From positions 3,868,001 to 3,932,000 of the forward strand of contig PUDQ02000001.1 in assembly GCA_002964805.2 (NCBI GenBank): a stretch of 64,000 nucleotides of DNA, in the 5' to 3' direction. The translations under genes and the position numbers were made by a program. The notes beneath the pieces were generated by a model, which was not told the DNA's origin, did not search any database, and saw only the letters and a program-made list of their open reading frames with translations. The DNA is from Trametes villosa. Lineage: Eukaryota; Basidiomycota; Agaricomycetes; Polyporales; Polyporaceae. This document shows positions 1-11,269 of this stretch, piece by piece (position 1 is the first letter of the stretch; the number at the start of each line of letters is the position of its first letter).

Positions 1-1083
1 GGCAAAGAGAAGAAACTCGCGCCTCGATTAGGAACCTAAATGCGCTGCCGTGCTTCTTCGTGGTGCCCGCGCCTGCCTATCTGGGACTGATGAGCGTCGA
101 ATGCTGGGCCCGTGCTCCCCTAGACCGCGGAATGGCCCCCGGAACGAGCGTAAGACGTGTTCGCACCGCATCGGACCTTGCACGAGCCGCCCAGAATGTA
201 TTGGAAGGGGTCTGGTGCGTATTCTGTCCGCTTGCTAGAACGCTCGCTGACGCGCAAATGTCCGGCTCCCCTCCAGGGCCGCATCCCATGGGTGCGTGAA
301 GGACACGTAGGTGGCGGATTCCTGAACGTGATCGTGAGCACATGTACTCTGCCCCGAGCTGCGCGTGGATGCATTCAGGCTGTGATCCCGGACTACCTCA
401 GTGGCTGCGATGGCACCACATGTCCCACGATGCGCCCGGGCGGTAGCACGCAGCTCCCTCCGTGCTCGGGCGCGTATGTGCGAAATGGGTGGGCGTGCGG
501 CTGATCTGCGCGTGTAGGGCCCTGCGAGGGCGATGTGCGGCGTGGCTGAGCGCAGGATCGTCGAGCAATGTGGCGTGGACCTACACCGGTCAACAGGGAA
601 CAACAGGCGGGAGGGTCACATGATGCGAGGAGGCGCCGGGGTGCACGCGGGCCGGATTGGGCGGGGCGTGGAGGGGCGGACGCCTCGTGGCGGGGGCGAG
701 GCGAGATTATATGGCGCCCCCGCAGATGCTCGCCGTTCCCTTCTCCCTCGTTCGCCTCCTCCCTGGAAAGCGCTTCTCTGCGAGGGGCCTCCGGTCCATA
801 AGTGCTCGGAGTGCGCGTGCGTCGGGGCCCAACCCTCCCCCGTCCTCGCCACGGACACCCACGGACGCTGGCTGGACACAAAGCTTGTATAAGTGCGTAT
901 CGCATTGCGGCCTCGTCCCTCGCCCACTTCCCATATCTACCGGGGCCTCGTCCATCGCGCTGACACGATTCCCCTGCCCCCGCAGCGATCCCTTACGCCC
1001 CTCCACGACGCGCCCCCGCCGCGATCCCCGCCGCTCGTGACCCCCCCGCCGCACCTGCCTCTGCTATACCCCGCCCCGCCGCC
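1..1083. other. Left-edge spacer, no gene recognised
   Basis: GC-rich sequence upstream of the DUF6699-type gene. Open frames overlap on both strands, as expected from the base composition, and none shows a recognisable domain. The last 150 bases are rich in pyrimidine and CCCC tracts, typical of a fungal 5' untranslated leader. It probably contains the promoter of the gene starting at 1084, but I see no clear TATA or other element close to that start. Confidence 0.4.
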
Positions 1084-2297
1084 ATGCCCAGTCTGCTGAA
1101 GAAGGTGATGGCCACGCTGAGCCCGCCTGGGGCGCCGAAGCACGTTCCCCTGCCCCTGCCTGAGCTCACGATGGACGCGCCCCCGGGCCAGTCGTGGTCC
1201 TCCTCGGGCAGCTCGAGCTGCAGCTCGCCCTCGCCGACCACGCCCTCGCCGCGCTCGAGCCCGATCTCGCACCGCGCGCCGTCGAAGCTCTCTGGGGGGC
1301 GGTCGAGCACGCCACGGGACCCGTGGGCGGACGTCTCGCGCTACTCCACGCCCGACCCCGCGTTGGAGAAGAAGTCCCGCGCGCATCGGACGTCGACGCC
1401 CGCGAGCGAGATCGTGAAGCCGACCCCGCGCCGGGCGTACATCCCCACGCCGCCGTCGACGACAGTCATGAACGCCGTGCTGCCGCCCATGCCGGACCTC
1501 CAGAAGCCGCTCAAGGGCATCCTGAAGGCCCCGCGTCGTACGTACCATCCCGCTCGCATGCTACGCGCCGCGTACTGTACGCTGACGCCCGCGTCACGTG
1601 TGATGCAGCCGCCACCGCCGCACCATCGTCGACGGGATCCGTTTCGCCCCCGCCGCCACCGCACTCAGTGCGGCCAGCATCATCGGCATCACGGCGGCCT
1701 AGCCATTCGGACCCACCGATCTCGCTGCATTGGCAGCTACTGCCCCCGAATTCAACGCGGCAGTGGGATCCGACTGGGAGATATCCACCCAAGGAGCTCT
1801 GCTGGGACATCACGAAGCCGCCGTCAGAGATCAAGGTCCGCGACTATAGCGAGCGGCCGCACCGGGTGCGGAAGGGGCGCGAGGTCAGGGAGAACCTCAA
1901 CAAGCCGGCGAGCAACGGAGCCTTGCCGCGCATGACCATCCGCTGCGAGAGGATACCTGCGCTTGAGATCCCCATCGTCGCGAAGGACGGGCGCAGCGTC
2001 ACCTGCTGGGACGTCTTGAATGGGATCTACGAGTTCTTTGACAGGGTCATGACCCCCGACGAGCGATCGGACCATATCCCGACGCTGGAGGCAGTCGAAC
2101 GCGTCGAGAAGGCGTTTTACCGCAGATGCGAAGACAGCCATCGCCACGTACCGCTGGCAGAGCAGAACGTAGGGTACCGCTTCGTCGACCTGCTCGAGGG
2201 CCACACCCTCTTCCGCGGCTTGATGCGGCCGCAGGACGACCGGCGCTGCCCCGAGAAATACTGGATCGTCGAGTTTGCCCTCAGCCAGTCCCAATGA
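1084..2297 (+). CDS. DUF6699-type protein
   Basis: Two exons, 1084-1537 and 1609-2297, separated by a 71-nt intron with a GTACGT donor and a TGATGCAG acceptor. The phases agree (1 base plus 2 bases), giving about 380 aa. The first 200 residues are low-complexity, rich in Ser, Pro and Thr, with a short GILKAP motif just before the intron. The C-terminal third is ordered and carries WDPTGRYPPKELCWDI, then a stretch with DVLNGIYEFFDRVMT, and ends with an aromatic and charged segment. This layout (disordered N terminus, GILK motif, C-terminal W-D core) is what I associate with the DUF6699 family, which is abundant in Agaricomycetes and has no known biochemical function. The start codon sits in a good context (GCCATGC). 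Family assignment is from memory and moderately sure; the function is unknown. Confidence 0.8.
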
Positions 2298-5200
2298 TGT
2301 TATGCCCGCCACACCTTGTATTATACCCTCATATGGTGAGCATGTCCCCAGCTGAGCGTACAACAGATGGCTCACCAGGACTCCGACAGGCCAAGCTAAT
2401 CGTATTGCTCGACCACCCCGAACACCACCTCCACTCGTTCATGATCGCACGCCTCCACCGGTCTCCCCTTAACCGTATGATAACCCCGCTCAGGCTCGGG
2501 TGTCATGCCCATGTGACACACGTCTTCCTCATCTCCCATCCATCCATGGTTCCGTCTTGCATCCCACAACCCCCTTCATTCGGCTCATTCGTCATCCCAC
2601 ATGCATCCCACGTCTTTTCGCATTCGCAAGCCATCATCATTCCCGCATAGCTTTCCCGCACCCGCATATTCCCCCGTCGAGTCGTCGCGTCGTTGTCGTT
2701 GTCACTTATGCCTCCCGAGGACACTGTCTTTGTTGTACCCCTAGCGTACATCGCATTCACATGAGTGCTGCTCGCCCGGCCTGGCGCTCGTGCGAGCGTC
2801 GTAGCCGGATTACTTCACACATGCAATGGATGGCAGCGCCTCCTGTTCTCCACGTCACCGTTTACGAGCCTCCATGCGTCGCGTGTCCCGTCTTCTGAAC
2901 CACATCGCACCCACGCTGTGCGTGGGTCTCCGACCGAGTTCGGAGGATGATACTCACCTCCACGCAGCACTGTCCGGATCTGCAGCGCGCCCCACGCCCT
3001 CTGAATGGACGGAACCGCCAAGGGATGCTGTAAGTGTCGCCTTCGGCGAAACTCGCCCTTCAGTCCGTTCTTCGCGACCCTTGCCCCGTCGCGTTTGCGC
3101 TCTTGCTCGACGCAGCCTGCCCTGTGCGGGGGCGAGGCACGCACCATACTCGGGCCGTCATGTGAGCGGGCGAGGGCCCACGCCCCGGCGCAATCAAGGC
3201 GTGGCGACCTTCGCGCGCGTTCTTGGGCATTCCAGGCGATACCGACGGCAGCCAGCCCGCGACGTCGACGATCGTGCGGGGCCAGTGCAGCACGCATCAG
3301 ACCGCGAATATCCCGTGCTACACGTACAGGACCCAGGCCGGGGTGGGTGCAGCGGTGCAGCGCGTCCAATATAGGCAGGGCATGAGGCGGAGATCTGGAC
3401 GGCTCAGGCCCGGAAGGCGCGGCAGGCTGGCGTGCGGGGCGTCGAGGCCCGGGAGAGGTGGCCCGAACGAGCACGGTGCGATCTTCGACGATGCGTTCGC
3501 TGGAGACTTTCCGATCGGCGTCCTCGACGGCGCGCTGGATATGAACGGTTAACTGGCGGGCCCCACTCACCTCACGGCAGGCAGCTCTGCATGCATATTG
3601 GGAGGGCATGGGGCACGCGACGATCCGCACGACCGCTAAGAGGGAAGCGTTCGCTCGTGAGGCCTTCACGGACTGTATGCGCTGAGTCCCATGGGCGTCC
3701 TTCCTGGGTTCGCCAGGTTGGGGGCCACGGCCGCCACGGGTCTAGGTGTTTCAGCTGCGTGTATTTTAGAGCACACCTTAGGAACATGACGCACCCGAGC
3801 TTGGGCTGCGTTGCCAACTCTCTTTCCAATCCGGAGTCGTCGATCCGGCATCGCCTGCAGACGCACGCGTGCCGTGCTGCACACGTAGAACACGCTCCAA
3901 GGAAGTCGTACACAAGCTTTCAATCAGCACTTCCTCCGGGGCGAGCGTAGATCTGGCGGTGACGCGTGTCAAGCGAGCGAGACGGAGGAGGTCGTCGTGG
4001 GCAGAACACAACCCGCACCGCGTCGGCGTGTTCGCCCTCATCACGCTCGCGTGCGTCACATCTGTGCAGTGACGCCGTAACGACTCAGTCACACACTCGG
4101 GCCGGCGAGGGCCCCGGCAGTCCCGGGCGAGGGCGTGAAGACAGCGAGTACGACTCTGACCACTGCGACGACGAGCGGGTAATGCGCACAAACGATCCCC
4201 TCAATCCGACATTATCTGAGGCCAGGAATGCTATCGCTGAACACCGGGAATTTGGCACGCATCCTTCAGTCAGGCTCGCCATCAGCGGTGGAAATGAACA
4301 CCACTTACGCACTCAACCTGAACAAGAACGCGATTTTCTACGTCAGGGCCTAGCGATCCCACACGTCCTCAACTCGTGAGCGATGACCCATGCTGCTACG
4401 AAACGCACGGGTGCGTTCTATATTTCTCTCTCATATATCACGGGAACGGCGGCTAATGCAAAAGGCAGGCGTTATGCTTCGTGGATCGCTGCAACCATGG
4501 CATTCCGCAGGCCTGAGCCCACACTGTCAGCAAGTGCCGACGAATCCCGATACCGGGGGGTTCTCTGGTGATGATTGATTCATATACGCACGACTTCACC
4601 CGCAATTCATTCGTACAGGGGGGCCCTACAGCGTCGCAAAGCGGGTAGTGAAGTGTACGGACTTGGGCCCGCAACCCGCAGCGTGCCGTCATGAGCATTG
4701 AGTTATCGGAAGCCGTGTCATGGTGGGTAATGTGCGGTACCGGACGTCAATGCGAAGGTGATGCAAGCTGAGTCGATGTGCAGGTGGAGTAATTGCGACT
4801 TGCTGAGTTATCGAGCCGAGGCAGGAGCGAAGAGCGATGGGCGCAACCGAGTGGTCGCCAGAGGAGCCGCATGGCCCGACCGAGGGCGCCACCTTCAGCA
4901 GTGTTGCACTTGTGACAGTAGGATGGTCGCGCCTCACCAATATATCCGATGGATGACTAGAAGGCTTTCGGACGGTACCGACGTCAACCCCGGTGCAGAC
5001 GCTCGAGTCCACGGATGGACTGCAATAGGGTCGGTCCCTCATGTCCTGCGTGAGTCTCCGGATGGCCTCTGTTTGACGAGTAAGATGCCAGCTTACCCTT
5101 AGCAGAACAGCCCGATATCTCCTGTCTTGCCATGGCATGCTGCGCTTCTGTATCGAAACTTGACAACACCCGTCTGGCAGTGTTCTAGGCGACCGTCCAG

Positions 5201-7197
5201 CGCGACTCTTTCCATTGCAGATAATCAATGCACCGCGCACCTTGGATATTGGAGGACGTGTTTCTCTCGTAACACGTAGGCGCGATTTCGAAACCCTCGT
5301 GAGTCAGACCCTGCAGGTCATCAATGGAAGGCGATAATTAATTAGTTCATCCTGTCGTAAGCTCACATGCTGCGCGTCTGCCGGAACGGATTTCTCTGCC
5401 AGGACGCATGTGGATGGGCTTCGTCTGGGGTGTGTTCTATATTTCTTCGAATTCTCGGGGTAGTTGACAAAGTTTGGCACTTCAGCGTCCGGCGTGCATA
5501 CGTTCAGAACGTACGTACACAGCGCCAAACAGCGCGAAGCCGTGTCTTCGCCACATACCGGGGAGGTCCATGTCACGCCGGCCTTTAGTTCCAACGATTA
5601 GCATGTTATTCCAAGCAACGCACCAAGCGTGACAGCGCGGCTGTAAAAGAACGTTCACGCCGGGCGACAATTCGCAACCATCAATACTTCCGTTGCGACT
5701 TCCTGCGGCTGTCGCAGCCGTTCGAGCGACAGGGTACCGAGACCAGGCACGGTCAAGGTTCCAGCACTGAACTGTCCGCGTATGTCAAATCTTGTCCTGC
5801 ACATCGGATTTACGTGAACGTCGCTCACCCAGTGCACCCCCGCAGCCGCCTGCCAGGCCTTTCTGGAGCCCGCAGACCATCACATCGAGCCGCCGGACGT
5901 GCCTCCCTGGCCTATCAGCTCGCAAGCGGGGAAGAGGACATGTCAGTCAGACGCCACATACAGTGATGCAGAAGTCGTTAAGCTCACGGGCGTGCGCCTG
6001 TTCCCTGCTCCTCTCATGCTGACCGGTGGTAGCACAAGTGCCGGAAAGGTTTCTTCTATCGGCGGGCCTCCCGACGAGCTGTCGATGGGGCCCCTCCGTA
6101 CGCTAGAGTCTTTCCAAGCCGCGGTGTTCCCTGATGGTGAGTGACATCGGCGCGTCAACGCGGCGGGTGCTGCCGTGCTCACTGAATAATGCGCTCCATC
6201 CAACAGACATCACTAATTGCATTCGTGTCGCCCACAAGGGGATGAACGTCCAAGGTTTGTGGTCGGATGCTGGGCAGGAGAAGCCCTCGCTGACGTCGTC
6301 GTCGTCTCCACAGATCATAACCAGGGTAAGTGATTGTGGAGGCAGGCGATGATAGATAATAGCCTGAACCTACCGTCCCCGCGGACGCTTGCTTTCCGCA
6401 TTGTGCAGGACGAGCTCTGCCAAGGGGCGTCGACCCGGCGCGCAAACGCTTCCACAGACACCCAGAAACTGCAGCATTTAGACGAAAATAGCCCCCGGGC
6501 GCACCGCCTGCAGACGAGATACACAGTGCTGCCAGGCTAGAAGCCGCGGGGACCCTGCACAGGCACGTCGACGGTGGTCGGCGGCGGTGGCAGGACTGAG
6601 GACGCTCAGGTCCTCGGTAGTTCTGTGCTTGCCTGGGTGCAGTGCGCGTTGGCACATCGGGCGGGAGACGGGAATGACCTGGGACGGTGCTCGGCGAACC
6701 CGCGTCTAGCGCACCCACGGGCCTTCTCCTGCTGCGCCGAGCCCTCTTCCGGCGAGAAGCCACCCCACCTTCTTCGCGTCCTGGCGCCCGCGCGATTGGG
6801 CAGGGCCCCCTCCCAAGGCGCGTCCGCTTCGGAAGGTTATCGCCCGGATGCTATCTCACTCGCCCGCAAGTTGGCATCTCTGCAGCAGGACGCACAGAAC
6901 GCGAAGCCCTGCCGCACGCCGCGGTCTATATGGCGCGCAGCCGCATTTGCCAGGTCGCGGCGGCGGCGACGCCGCCCGATCTCCCACCCGCCGCGAATTA
7001 TCGCAATTACGTGCGCCGCGGCCAGGGGGCCCCCGGCTTCGCCATTCAGCCTGGACCCTTACCCTCCCCGCGCGAAAGGAAGGAAGGCGGTGGCGCGCGT
7101 CACCCCGTCCGCCCGTCCCCTGCGTCACGGCGCTCCCGCCGCTGGAGGACGTCCTTGGAGTCCGAGGGAGCCCGCAGATCGCGTTTCGTCGCCGCAT

Positions 7198-7215
7198 GCG
7201 CACGCGCACGCGCAC
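7198..7215 (+). repeat. (GCGCAC)3 microsatellite
   Basis: Three perfect tandem copies of the hexamer GCGCAC within the GC-rich spacer. No associated gene is evident. Confidence 0.7.
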
Positions 7216-8342
7216 GGGCCCCCTGCGCGGCGCACGCAACAGGCCCCGGGGGCGACCCCCAATCTGCATCATATAGCCTAAAGCGCGGGCACGGCTGATG
7301 CGCATTCAGTGCGCGTGCCATTATCAGAGGGTGGCGCAGAAATGGCCGGTCGCTGGGTCGGCGACTGCCCCGTCGGACGCGTGCGTTCGCACCGAGCGTG
7401 CGCGCATTTGGGGCTGAGCGCCCGCCGCGCCCTGCCCAGTGCGGGAAGGGCGACAGCGGGATGTGGTCCGGGGAGCTGCGAGGCCCCGTGCGCCGGGGAC
7501 CATCCCGTCGTGCCAATCAGCGCGCGGAATGCCCGTCTTCCACGCCGGCCGGCAGCGGTTGCGTCTGCCGCACCCAGTGCGGCATGCCAGGAGGGGCGCA
7601 GCGGAGAGCCCGCCGCTCGCTGAGTTCGCCCTCAATTGCGCAGAATCCGTGGGCCTCGGAGGAGGGGTGCCGCCGCGTGCTCGCCCAGCAGCCCAGTATG
7701 TCAAGCCGGGCCTGCGAGTACGGACAGTGCAGAAACGTCTGTGGAAGGCACGGGGCGCGCGCCCGCAATAGCCAGTGCGCAGCCTTCCCGCCGAAGCCGT
7801 GCTTGCCTGGGACCGGCTGACCGCTGCACGGCGGCGAAGGACGAGGGCATACTGGGACTCAAGTTGACGTGAGTCGAGTTGCGTCGCTCGGGCAGGCTAT
7901 CGATAGCGCGACCGGCACGGCGCATGCGGGGTGGGGGTCCCGCTGCCTCCGCGCGCCCGGGGCGGACGCGACATGCGAAGGCCGCCTGGCCGTGTGCATC
8001 GCGGCTTCGCGGATTCTGAGTTCGGCGACGGACAGGTCTGAACTCTGCCAGAGACAAGGTACGGCTCGATATAGGCGGCGCTCCCCAGGCTCGCCGCTGA
8101 GGACGGCGGAGGATGAGAACGTGGTGTCGCTGGGCCCCAAAGCTGGCGGGCGCGACGAACGGCCCAGCCCCGGTCGACGCTCGCTGCGCGGGCGCGCGAA
8201 GGCGTGCAATGCATGCGGGTGGGGTGAACAGAGTTTGAATTCGATGGAGGGTCTGATTACATTGTTACACAAACGTTCTGTCTAACACTATAGAGCCAAT
8301 TTACCGTACGCAGGACTGCCTGGTGTCTGATATACATGTGGG

Positions 8343-8366
8343 GTGCGAGTGCGAGTGCGGGTGCGG
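8343..8366 (+). repeat. (GTGCGR)4 microsatellite
   Basis: Four tandem hexamers, two GTGCGA followed by two GTGCGG, about 170 bases beyond the stop codon of the RING-domain gene. It may lie in that gene's 3' untranslated region. Confidence 0.7.
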
Positions 8367-8535
8367 GAAAGAAAGCAAGACGTGCACATAAACTCGAAAG
8401 CGACGATCGGGGAACGGAAGCAGGTACGGCGCCTAGTCAATCAGCGGCAGTCAATCGCTCAGACGTGGGTATCCGAGCCCCGTCCTGCACGGGGCGAGGT
8501 TATCGGAGAGGGGAGGGGGGATCGGCACAGGGGGC

Positions 8536-11269
8536 TCACGCCAGCGCGCACGCGCCCTCGTCCCAGTTGATGCGGGAGATGGCGCCCACGGCGCGGCACA
8601 CCGGGCACGATACTTCGACGGCTTCGCCCTCGTTCTCCCGCTCCTCCTTCTTGTCTTCGCCGCCCCAGCCTGCGACGCGCTCGGCGCTCACCAAGCACGA
8701 CGGGTGGAACGTGTGCTCGCACACCGCGGCCCTCCCGGACCCGTCGTCCTTCAGGGGGCGGATGGAGATCTGCCGGAGCGCCGTCGTGTCGAACGTCGAG
8801 ATCGGGTCTTCGTCGGACGGGCCGAGGCCGCAGCTGACGTCTGAGCAGCGAAGGCCCATCTCGCGCTCGTTGCGTTCGACGAGCTGCCGCAGAGTGGGGC
8901 CCGGGGGTGGCGGGAGCGTCCACTTGCGCTTCGGAGCGGGGCGCTGGGGTGCAGGAGGCGCAGGTCGCATTGCCCTCAGCATCCAGAGGCGGCATAGCCG
9001 GGAATCCGGGGAGAGGTCCAGCGAACGTGTACCAGTCCATAGGAGGGGCGCGCGGCGGGTTCGCGTTCGCGTTGTCTCCAGGAGCGCCGCCGGCAGCAGC
9101 CTGTTGCGGCTGTGGTTGGGCCCGCGGGGCTGGCGCAGGGCGACCGAAGATACGCTCAAAGGTGGATCGGACAGCCTCGGTCAACAGCGGGTCGTCCAGC
9201 CTGAAGCCGTTGTGATCAGTGCGAGGTGGCTGCGGCGGTGGCGCTGCACCCTGCGGGTTGGCTCCAGCGGCGTCATTGGCAGGCTGGCCACCAGCAGCGG
9301 GCTGGGCGGCACCGGCAGGGCGACCAGGGAAGATGGGGATGATCATGCTGATGTCGAAGGAGATGAAGGGTGGCAGGGGCGGGTGCTGGTGCCCTGGTTG
9401 TCCCTCAGGGCCAGCCCCCTGTGGGTGGGCGCCAGCATCGGCAGCAGGTGCAACGGGAGGGATGTTGGGTGCGCCCTGTGCCGTGCCGTGGGGAGCAGCG
9501 GCGGGCTGGGGAGGGACGAAATGGAACAGGGGAGGGAGTGCAGGTCCAAAGACCGGGGGCTGTTGCGGTAGCGGTGCCGCGTCGGCGCCAGCCTGAGGCG
9601 CCGGAGGTGGTTGGGCACGGCGAGCCCGAAGCGGCCGCGGCTTGTAGGTCAGTGAATCGGGGTCAATGTCGAACCTGCAGGACGGGCACGTCGTGCGACC
9701 CGGCTTGGAGAACCACGGGAGAAGGCAGCTCGCATGGAAGACGTGTGAGCAGGGAAGAACCACGACCTTCGGGTTCTTCTCCTCGCCGGACGCTGTCGAC
9801 GGAATTGTGGACGCAGAAGCCGCGGGCGTTGACGACGAGGACGACGCTCCATGGGAAGCGGACGTCGGGGTGTCCGCGTTTGTCGAGCCCTCGCGCTCCT
9901 GCTGAGAATCCGCGTCCTCACGAGCAGCCTGGTCCGCCTCGGCCTTCGCGAGCTCGACGTTCCCCTCGAAGCCACCGCCCTGCGGTTCGAGCAGGCTTTC
10001 CCAGCAGACGGCACAAGTGGGCGCCTCGCCCCTCGCACTCCCAGGACCACCTACACGCTCCATGCGCTTTACGAGGCCGACCGGGACTTCTTCCAAGCCG
10101 TCGACAAGCCGCTGCGCGCGCTCTGGGTCGTCGCGCTCCTCCATCATGTCCATCCCGAATGCCCCGAAGGGGAAGGGGAAGAGCGGGAACGCGAACCCTG
10201 CATTTCCGGGTGCATTCCCTCCGTCTGCAAGATGGGGGTAAAGGTAGGGACGGAAAATAACGGTTGGAACGGCATTACCAGGAGCGTTAGCCGCGCCGGG
10301 CTGGGCTGGCGCGCCTTGGCCAGTCAACGGGATATTGATCCAGAAGTTGACCGCCGGGGGTACTTCTTGGTTCCCGCCCTGCTGGTGATGGTGGACGTGC
10401 GCGTGCGCGTGGTGGGCGCCCTCTGCAGGCCCGTGCGCATGTTCCGGGTGGTCGTGATTGTGGGGTGCGTGCGGTACGCGCATGAAGTCGAAGGTCCATG
10501 TCATCCTGCTCTGGGACGGCTGGGCGCCGTTCGCAGGCGGGTTGGGTGGCGCGCCTGCGGCAGCTTGTGGCGGGGGGTTGGCCGCTTCGGCCGGTCGCGG
10601 AACTGCATGATCAGTAGGGATGGGCATGAAGTGGTGGTTCCCGGTCTCCTGCATGGGTGAGTTCATCCGCTGACGGTTGGACTCGCGTAGGTCGTCTTCA
10701 TCTTCCTCCTCGTCCACCCTTGGGCGACGGCTGCTAGTACTGCGAGGAATTGGTTGAGGTCTTGAGGGCGAGGCATCGGACGACGAGCCTGCGCGGTCAC
10801 TCTCAGCGGAAAAGTCCATGACAACGTCGTGGATCTCCGTAGAACCAGCAGAGGAATTAACCACCGGCTGTGGCGAGGGCGAGGCGGGGGCGTTCTGGGT
10901 CGCTACTGCGGCAGTTTGCGGCAGGGCTGGGTGCGCAGAGCTCGAGGAAGGAGCACCCTGTACGATACCATCGTCAGCTACACGCCTGCTACGCAAACAA
11001 AACGTGTGCAATGCACTTACCTGAGCGTCGGTAACCCCTGACATGGAGACCGACTCAGTCTCTACCGCCTGCTGCTGAACAGGCGCAGATGGCTCGTGCG
11101 GCACGCCGGCGGGCTCTGCTGCTTGCGATGAAGTTGCCGCCTCTGCGGCCTGCGTGGGCTGTTCGTGGTTCGGAAGTAGTGTGCGGACGAGGCCGTGAAG
11201 GACTTGTCCGAGATGAGGTTCCAAAAGGTGGCTGAAGAGGCCGTTGTTTGGGTGATTGTTACCGTCCAT
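8536..11269 (-). CDS. Protein with two RING-like domains, putative E3 ubiquitin ligase
   Basis: Exon 1 is 11269-11021. A 63-nt intron (10958-11020, GTAAGT to CAG) is removed; it is itself open, so unspliced reading looks continuous. A first RING-H2 domain begins at Cys398 (CAVC) and, after a spacer of about 85 residues, continues as PCSHVFHASC and CPSC near residues 486-510. The C terminus has a second RING-like cluster: RCSDVSC, a long insert, then VCEHTFHPSC and CPVC. The linkers are rich in Pro, Ala and Gln. Between 8974 and 9032 the reading frame must change: a 58-nt GT..GAG intron (8975-9032) restores phase exactly and gives about 870 aa, but a one-base frame break is the alternative. 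The same frame is open for 95 codons upstream of the chosen start (to 11554), but that stretch is unlike the protein and is probably 5' leader. RING-H2 proteins usually act as E3 ligases; the substrate is unknown. Confidence 0.8.

Larger units (their letters stand above)
2298..8535. other. 6.2-kb spacer, no gene recognised
   Basis: No reading frame here has a recognisable domain, and I could not chain exons with matching phases. From about 6.5 to 8.2 kb the GC content is high and frames stay open on both strands at once, which reflects composition. The longest minus-strand frame (2815-3669, 284 codons) is Arg/Pro/Ala-rich without motifs. A (GCGCAC)3 run and a (GTGCGR)4 run lie at 7198 and 8343. 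Decayed mobile elements or lineage-specific many-exon genes cannot be excluded, since real genes elsewhere in the window have exons of 8-20 nt. Confidence 0.4.

Noticed and set aside
2815..3669. 284-codon minus-strand frame
   Set aside because: No domain, low complexity, overlapping open frames on the plus strand.
8336..9571. 411-codon plus-strand frame
   Set aside because: Antisense to the RING-domain gene; Arg/Gly/Ser-rich shadow.
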